A DNA stretch of 8,944 nt from CAYTGR01 sp964437445 (GTDB lineage Bacteria; Chloroflexota; Anaerolineae; B4-G1; SLSP01), in assembly GCA_964437445.1 (NCBI GenBank), contig CAYTGR010000098.1, positions 1 to 8,944 on the forward strand, read 5' to 3'. Positions 5,806 through 8,944 of the stretch are shown one piece after another. The number at the start of each line of letters is the position of its first letter. The first letter of the stretch is position 1. Position numbers and translations under genes: made by a program. A model generated the notes under the pieces. It searched no databases, was not told the origin of the DNA, and saw only the letters and a list, made by a program, of their open reading frames with translations.

Positions 5806-5856
5806 GCGGAGTTCGCAGCGGACGCAGGATAATTTTAAACTCCGTACTCTCTGCGT
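5806..5856. other. Interleaved inverted repeats between the convergent patatin genes
   Basis: CGGAGTT (5807-5813) is complementary to AACTCCG (5838-5844), and ACGCAG (5822-5827) to CTGCGT (5851-5856). The two pairs interleave rather than nest, so a transcript could form either stem, or a pseudoknot if the short connecting loops allow both. It lies within the 107-bp convergent gap. It may serve as a transcript end for both genes or be a decayed dispersed repeat; no T-run terminator is present. Confidence 0.5.
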
Positions 5857-5889
5857 GCCCGGCGTTGAGTTTTCTCAGGAGACTCTTGA

Positions 5890-6834
5890 TTATCCTTCCA
5901 GCAGGTCAGTCAGGGTCGTGCGGGCGTCTTCCTCCCCCCGGCGGAAGAGCTGGATGTGGTTGCGGCGCTGGTAGGTGGTCATCAACCCCACCGGCAGCGG
6001 GGTCTCCGGTGCGACAAACCGGATCCATTGGAGCTCCGGGTAAATCCCGGCGCGCCGCTCTGCCTCTAAGAGCTGGTAATCTTTCCAGACGATTTCGGTC
6101 AGGAGCATATCCAGCGACGGCTCAAAAACGCTCCAAAGCTGTTGGGGAATATCCAGCAATTCATCCTCCAGCGCGGGCAGCCGGGGTGTCTCCCAGGATT
6201 TGACCGGACGGCCGGGCCAGGGGGCCATTAACACCACGATGATCTCGGTCGCGCCCGCTTCCAGCGCCTTGCGGAACGGCGTGTTGGCAATCGTGCCGCC
6301 GTCCAGATAAGTGTGGTCGGCTAAACGGGTCGGCTCATACCAGAGCGGAATGCTACAACTGGCCCGCACCATCTCCGGGCTAATCCCCTGCCTGGTCCGG
6401 TTGCCAAAATAGACCAGCTCGCGGGTGGTGGCTTCCACGGCGGTGATCCAGACCTCGTAAGGGGCTTCGGGTCCGTTCAAAACATCAGGGATGAGCCAGG
6501 GGCGGTCATACCATTTGGGGGCGTGCCCGCGCAAAGTTTGCAGCAACGGCGCGGTATCAAAGACATGATCGCTGTGGCGGACCAGGTTATCCACCAATAC
6601 ATCGCCGGCATCCATCTTCTGGACATCGGCGGTCTCCAGATCCAGCCAGCGCTCGCGCAGCGCCGCCAACGGCAGGCCAGAGCCGAGCGCCGCCGCGTTG
6701 ACCGCCCCGATGGAGGTCCCCACAATCAGATCAGGCCGCCATTGGACCTGCTCCAGGTAGTTGAGGACACCGATATGATAGGCACCGCGCCCGCCTCCGC
6801 CGGAAAGAACTAACGCCCGTTTTTGAATTTCCAC
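5890..6834 (-). CDS. Patatin-like phospholipase (RssA-like), compact form
   Basis: 314 residues from a GTG start at 6834. AGGAGA (6841-6846 on the complement) lies 6 bases upstream, and the alternative ATG at 6897 would translate a repeat element, so GTG is preferred. The predicted lipid acyl hydrolase has glycine loop GGGGRG at 12-17, nucleophile elbow GTSIG at 39-43 (S41), and catalytic Asp D178 in YLDGGTIANTP (canonical DGG). RASCSIPLWYEP at 157-168 is the region before the Asp. It lacks the ~67-residue insertion of the other patatin and is close to RssA size. The C-terminal region (LWSVFEPSLDMLLTEIVWKDYQLLEAERR) is helical, and an LTDLLEG tail ends the protein. It lies 86 bases downstream of the dehydrogenase gene on the same strand and may share its transcript. 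Confidence 0.92.
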   Translation of the reverse strand: MEIQKRALVLSGGGGRGAYHIGVLNYLEQVQWRPDLIVGTSIGAVNAAALGSGLPLAALRERWLDLETADVQKMDAGDVLVDNLVRHSDHVFDTAPLLQTLRGHAPKWYDRPWLIPDVLNGPEAPYEVWITAVEATTRELVYFGNRTRQGISPEMVRASCSIPLWYEPTRLADHTYLDGGTIANTPFRKALEAGATEIIVVLMAPWPGRPVKSWETPRLPALEDELLDIPQQLWSVFEPSLDMLLTEIVWKDYQLLEAERRAGIYPELQWIRFVAPETPLPVGLMTTYQRRNHIQLFRRGEEDARTTLTDLLEG

Positions 6835-6854
6835 TTTGGATCTCCTGGTAAATA

Positions 6855-6909
6855 GGTGAGCGATGAAGGGTGAGCAGAGGCCTTCAGCACTACTCACTAC
6901 TCTCTATGC
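6855..6909. repeat. Degenerate GTGAGC-type heptad element upstream of patatin 2
   Basis: The plus strand reads GGTGAGC (6855-6861), GATGAAG (6862-6868) and GGTGAGC (6869-6875), again a 7-bp period. The opposite flank read on the complement holds GAGAGTA and GTGAGTA units (6891-6904). The two sides can fold back on each other. The element fills most of the 86-bp gap (6835-6920) before the patatin 2 start and resembles a worn version of those at 2898 and 4563. Confidence 0.6.
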
Positions 6910-6920
6910 TCTTTGTACTG

Positions 6921-7874
6921 TTAATAGCCCCGCTGTTTATCCACCACGTTGAGCAGCGGTTCGCCGTTCAAATAGCGGCGCAGATTATCCAGGAAGAGCG
7001 CCGCCTCGCGCTCCTGCAAATGGGGCGTGCTCCAGGATTGGTGCGGCGTCAGGATGACGTTGGGCAAGCTCCACAAGGGCGACTGGGGCGGGAGCGGCTC
7101 GGTGGCGAAGACATCCAGCGCCGCTCCGGCAATCCAGCCTTCCTGCAAGGCCTGGATCAGCGCCGGCTCATCCACGATCGCGCCGCGCGCAATGTTGATC
7201 AGCCAGGCCTCCGGGCGCATCCGGCGCAGTTGCGCCGCCCCGATCAATCCCTCCGTCTCCGGCGTGAGGGGGACCGCCAGCACCACGAAATCCGCCTCCG
7301 CCAGCAGGTCATCCAGCCGCTCCGGCGGCCAGAGCGCGTCCACGGGGGCCGCTCCCCGGTCGGGATGCCGCCGCAGGGCTACCACCCGCATCCCCAGCGC
7401 CTGGCAGAGCTGGGCCACCTCGCTGCCGATGCTGCCCAGTCCAACAATGCCCACCGTCAGGCCGCCGGCTTCGCGGTGCGCGAGCTTGCGCCAGCGGCGC
7501 TCCCGCTGCAATGCGGCATACTCTGGCATCCGCTTGAGCGCCATCAGGATGTACGTGAGCACCGTTTCAGCAATGGGGCGGTCAAAGATGCCGCTGGCAT
7601 TCGTCAGCACCACGTCACGGTCGCGCAGCGCCGCGATGACCGCCGCGTCCACGCCGGCGCTGATCGTCTGTACCCAGCGCAGCGTGGGGAGCTCCAGAAT
7701 AGCCTGCCGCGCCTCAGGGGGGATCCCCCACGGCAGCATGACCACCTCCACCCCCTCCAGCGGGCCGGAGAAATCGCCCTGGCGCGTGGCCGTCACCACC
7801 GCGCAGGTTTCCAGCAGGGCGCAGGCATCGCCCCGGACATAAGTGAACAAGAAATCAGGGACCAGGATTTTCAT
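6921..7874 (-). CDS. D-isomer-specific 2-hydroxyacid dehydrogenase
   Basis: 317 residues, full length for the family. It reduces a 2-keto acid to a D-2-hydroxy acid, or the reverse, with a nicotinamide cofactor. The Rossmann motif GLGSIG is at 145-150. The catalytic set is R230 (NIARGAIVDE), E259 (DVFATEP) and H278 (TPHQSW), complete and correctly spaced. SAGVD at 72-76 is the substrate-loop motif. After the second Rossmann strand (VVALRRHPD, 164-172) the usual acidic residue is absent and R168/R169 follow, which favours NADP(H) over NAD(H) (inference from family rules). It groups with the GhrA/glyoxylate-hydroxypyruvate reductase-like branch by general appearance, but the substrate cannot be fixed. 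The start is ATG 7872-7874; only a weak GAGG precedes it, inside an octad repeat. TATAAT lies 39 bases upstream. Patatin 2 follows on the same strand. Confidence 0.93.
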   Translation of the reverse strand: MKILVPDFLFTYVRGDACALLETCAVVTATRQGDFSGPLEGVEVVMLPWGIPPEARQAILELPTLRWVQTISAGVDAAVIAALRDRDVVLTNASGIFDRPIAETVLTYILMALKRMPEYAALQRERRWRKLAHREAGGLTVGIVGLGSIGSEVAQLCQALGMRVVALRRHPDRGAAPVDALWPPERLDDLLAEADFVVLAVPLTPETEGLIGAAQLRRMRPEAWLINIARGAIVDEPALIQALQEGWIAGAALDVFATEPLPPQSPLWSLPNVILTPHQSWSTPHLQEREAALFLDNLRRYLNGEPLLNVVDKQRGY

Positions 7875-7878
7875 GGTG

Positions 7879-7905
7879 CAGCGCCTCAGCGTTTTAGCGT
7901 CTCAG
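7879..7905 (-). repeat. 8-bp tandem repeat in the dehydrogenase leader
   Basis: The plus strand shows CAGCGCCT, CAGCGTTT and TAGCGTCT in direct succession, then CAG: three units of period 8. On the complement, the transcribed strand, the units read CTRARRCG and contain the only GAGG that could act as the ribosome site for the gene starting at 7874. Confidence 0.6.
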
Positions 7906-7912
7906 TGGAGGT

Positions 7913-7918
7913 ATTATA
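7913..7918 (-). promoter_or_regulatory. -10 box for the dehydrogenase / patatin 2 transcript
   Basis: A perfect TATAAT on the complement, 39 bases upstream of the ATG. No good -35 hexamer is seen 16-18 bases further upstream, and there is no TG extension, so the promoter may be weak or activator-dependent. Confidence 0.4.
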
Positions 7919-7956
7919 ACTCAAGTGGCACCGATTGGTAGGGACACGCTTGCTTT

Positions 7957-8068
7957 AGACCACCGACCACGGACCGCAGACCACGAATCCCAGACCGCTG
8001 ACCACGGACCGCCGACCACCTTTTCAACCAGCAGTGGTCTGTTGTCCGTCGTCCGTTGTCCGTGGTCC
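7957..8068. repeat. Inverted heptad arrays able to form a long hairpin
   Basis: Nine contiguous 7-bp units of consensus NGACCRC run from 7957 to 8019 (one, GAATCCC at 7985, is off-pattern). After a 14-base spacer, five units of consensus GTNGTCC run from 8034 to 8068. The second consensus is the complement of the first, so the arrays face each other and can fold into an imperfect stem of about 35 bp. It lies in the 304-bp gap between the divergent dehydrogenase and NfeD genes, which otherwise holds no gene. Confidence 0.85.
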
Positions 8069-8087
8069 CTTGACTGTGTCGCTGTGC

Positions 8088-8129
8088 CTGATTCCTGAGT
8101 GCTGACGGCTGAATGCTGACCGCTGAATC
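8088..8129 (+). repeat. CTGANNN heptad array
   Basis: Six contiguous 7-bp units, all beginning CTGA: CTGATTC, CTGAGTG, CTGACGG, CTGAATG, CTGACCG, CTGAATC. Four bases are fixed and three vary. It ends ~50 bases before the nfeD start codon. Confidence 0.85.
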
Positions 8130-8150
8130 CCCTTGCCCTCCCCTGGGGTT

Positions 8151-8156
8151 TATGAT
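8151..8156 (+). promoter_or_regulatory. Possible -10 box for the NfeD gene
   Basis: TATGAT (5 of 6 matches to TATAAT) lies 22 bases before the ATG. The nearest TTG hexamer, TTGCCC at 8133-8138, is only 12 bases upstream, too close for a standard sigma70 promoter. The call therefore rests on the -10 alone. Confidence 0.25.
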
Positions 8157-8178
8157 AAGATAGGTCTGGAGGTGAACG

Positions 8179-8944
8179 ATGAAAAGCTTCCTGCGTTGGT
8201 TGGGCATGGTATGGTTGCTGGCGGTCCTGTTGTCCGCCGGACCGGGGCTGGCCCAGGAAACGGCGGGATCAGTGCTGGTCTTAAAAGTGGATGGCCCCAT
8301 TACCCCGGCGATGGGCAACTATATCAATCGCGGGTTGGAACGGGCCGCCGCTCAGCAGGCTGCGGCAGTGATCATTCAGTTGAATACCCCTGGTGGTGAT
8401 GTCAACACTACTCTCAAAATCATGGAACGGCTGGCCAATTCGCCGGTGCCGGTAGTCGTCTATATTGCGCCCCGGGGCGGGATGGCGATGTCGGCCGGGA
8501 CCTTCATCACGTTGGCGGCGCACGGCGCCGCGATGGCACCACAAACGACCATCGGGGCCGCGCATCCGGTGGATAGCGGTGGTCAGGACTTGCCAGAGAC
8601 CATTAACGAGAAGCTGGTCAACACGTTAGCAGGTAAGTTGCAGAACGTGACCGCCCGCCGGGGCGAGGAGGCGGTTGCCTGGGCCGAGAAAGCCGTGCGT
8701 GAGAGCATCGTGGCGACCGACGCGGAAGCGGTCAAGTTAGGCGTGGTAGATTTGGTGGCGACCGATTTGACCGACCTGCTCACGCAATTTGACGGGCATA
8801 CCGTGGAGGTGAACGGCCAGGAAGTCACTTTGCACCTGCAGGGCGTTTCCCGGCAAGAGCTGCCCCCCAATCCCATGGAGGTGGCGCTTCAGTTCCTGAC
8901 CGATCCGAACGTCATCGCCATCCTGATGGTCATCGGCGTGCAGG
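8179..8944 (+). CDS. nfeD: NfeD-type membrane-bound ClpP-class serine protease (partial, 3' end outside window)
   Basis: 255 codons are visible from the ATG, preceded by GGAGG (8168-8172) at 6-base spacing. Residues 1-25 are a signal peptide ending GLA|QE, so the protease domain is exported. Residues ~29-210 match the ClpP-like domain of NfeD/PH1510. LNTPGGD is at 68-74, the nucleophile S105 in GGMAMSAGTFI, IGAAHPV at 125-131, and K145 (NEKLVN) sits 40 residues after the serine, where PH1510 has its catalytic Ser-Lys dyad partner. A hydrophobic stretch starting at NVIAILMVIGV (~244-254) begins the membrane region and runs off the edge. Long-form NfeD proteins then have several helices and a C-terminal OB-fold, and usually sit beside a stomatin/SPFH gene. 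Both would be expected just downstream. Known relatives cleave stomatin's hydrophobic C-terminus. Confidence 0.93.
   Translation, partial: MKSFLRWLGMVWLLAVLLSAGPGLAQETAGSVLVLKVDGPITPAMGNYINRGLERAAAQQAAAVIIQLNTPGGDVNTTLKIMERLANSPVPVVVYIAPRGGMAMSAGTFITLAAHGAAMAPQTTIGAAHPVDSGGQDLPETINEKLVNTLAGKLQNVTARRGEEAVAWAEKAVRESIVATDAEAVKLGVVDLVATDLTDLLTQFDGHTVEVNGQEVTLHLQGVSRQELPPNPMEVALQFLTDPNVIAILMVIGVQ

Noticed and set aside
6835..6897. Upstream in-frame ATG for patatin 2
   Set aside because: The extra 21 residues come from the degenerate heptad element and have no ribosome site. The GTG at 6834 has AGGAGA at ideal spacing just before the GGGGRG domain.
6870..7919. 349-codon plus-strand frame opposite the dehydrogenase
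   Set aside because: The minus-strand frame has a complete Rossmann motif and catalytic Arg/Glu/His. The plus-strand product is rich in R, Q, H and P with no domain, typical of a GC-rich antisense shadow.
2898..8129. Heptad arrays as a CRISPR
   Set aside because: Units are 7 bp, contiguous and without unique spacers, and no cas gene is present.
7914..8318. Antisense open frame in the gap before nfeD
   Set aside because: Low-complexity translation of heptad arrays (RGQRSGIRGLRSVVGG), overlapping the signal peptide region of nfeD. Not credible as a gene.

Overview
This GC-rich window reads as a chromosomal stretch from an uncultured bacterium, most likely a Chloroflexota (Anaerolineae-like) lineage. 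That placement is an inference from the gene mix, the A/P/T-rich lipoprotein linker and the short tandem repeats in most gaps. No database search was possible. There is no transposase, integrase, tRNA, rRNA or CRISPR array.

Layout. (1) Positions 1-1108, minus strand: 5' part of a lipoprotein carrying two nearly identical amino-acid-binding (SBP_bac_3) domains in tandem; the second is cut by the window edge. (2) Positions 1109-1286: a divergent control region with one sigma70-like promoter on each strand and a foldable leader for the lipoprotein gene. (3) Positions 1287-2865, plus strand: two overlapping genes, an SDH-type ClpP-fold membrane serine protease and a rhomboid protease. (4) Positions 3011-4401, plus strand: a YggS-type PLP-binding protein and a two-domain YggT membrane protein. 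(5) Positions 4661-6834: two patatin-like lipases of different architecture in convergent (tail-to-tail) orientation. (6) Positions 6921-7874, minus strand: a D-2-hydroxyacid dehydrogenase upstream of the second patatin. (7) Positions 8179-8944, plus strand: a secreted or membrane NfeD-type ClpP-fold protease, cut by the right edge.

Five of the eight genes encode serine hydrolases acting on membrane proteins or lipids: SDH, rhomboid, two patatins and NfeD. This suggests, but does not prove, a region devoted to envelope upkeep. YggS/YggT (cofactor homeostasis and envelope/division-linked membrane protein) and the amino-acid receptor are ordinary housekeeping or transport neighbours.

The least explained component is the intergenic DNA. 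Most gaps contain tandem repeats with a 7-bp period (once 8 bp, once 21 bp), but each array uses a different consensus: GTGAGCN, TTCATCC, NGACCRC paired with its complement GTNGTCC, and CTGANNN. Two arrays, about 1.66 kb apart, belong to the same ~100-bp element. Each ends in a purine-rich Shine-Dalgarno sequence just before a start codon (yggS and patatin 1). A 53-bp nested palindrome follows yggT. These elements also create misleading upstream starts and antisense open frames.
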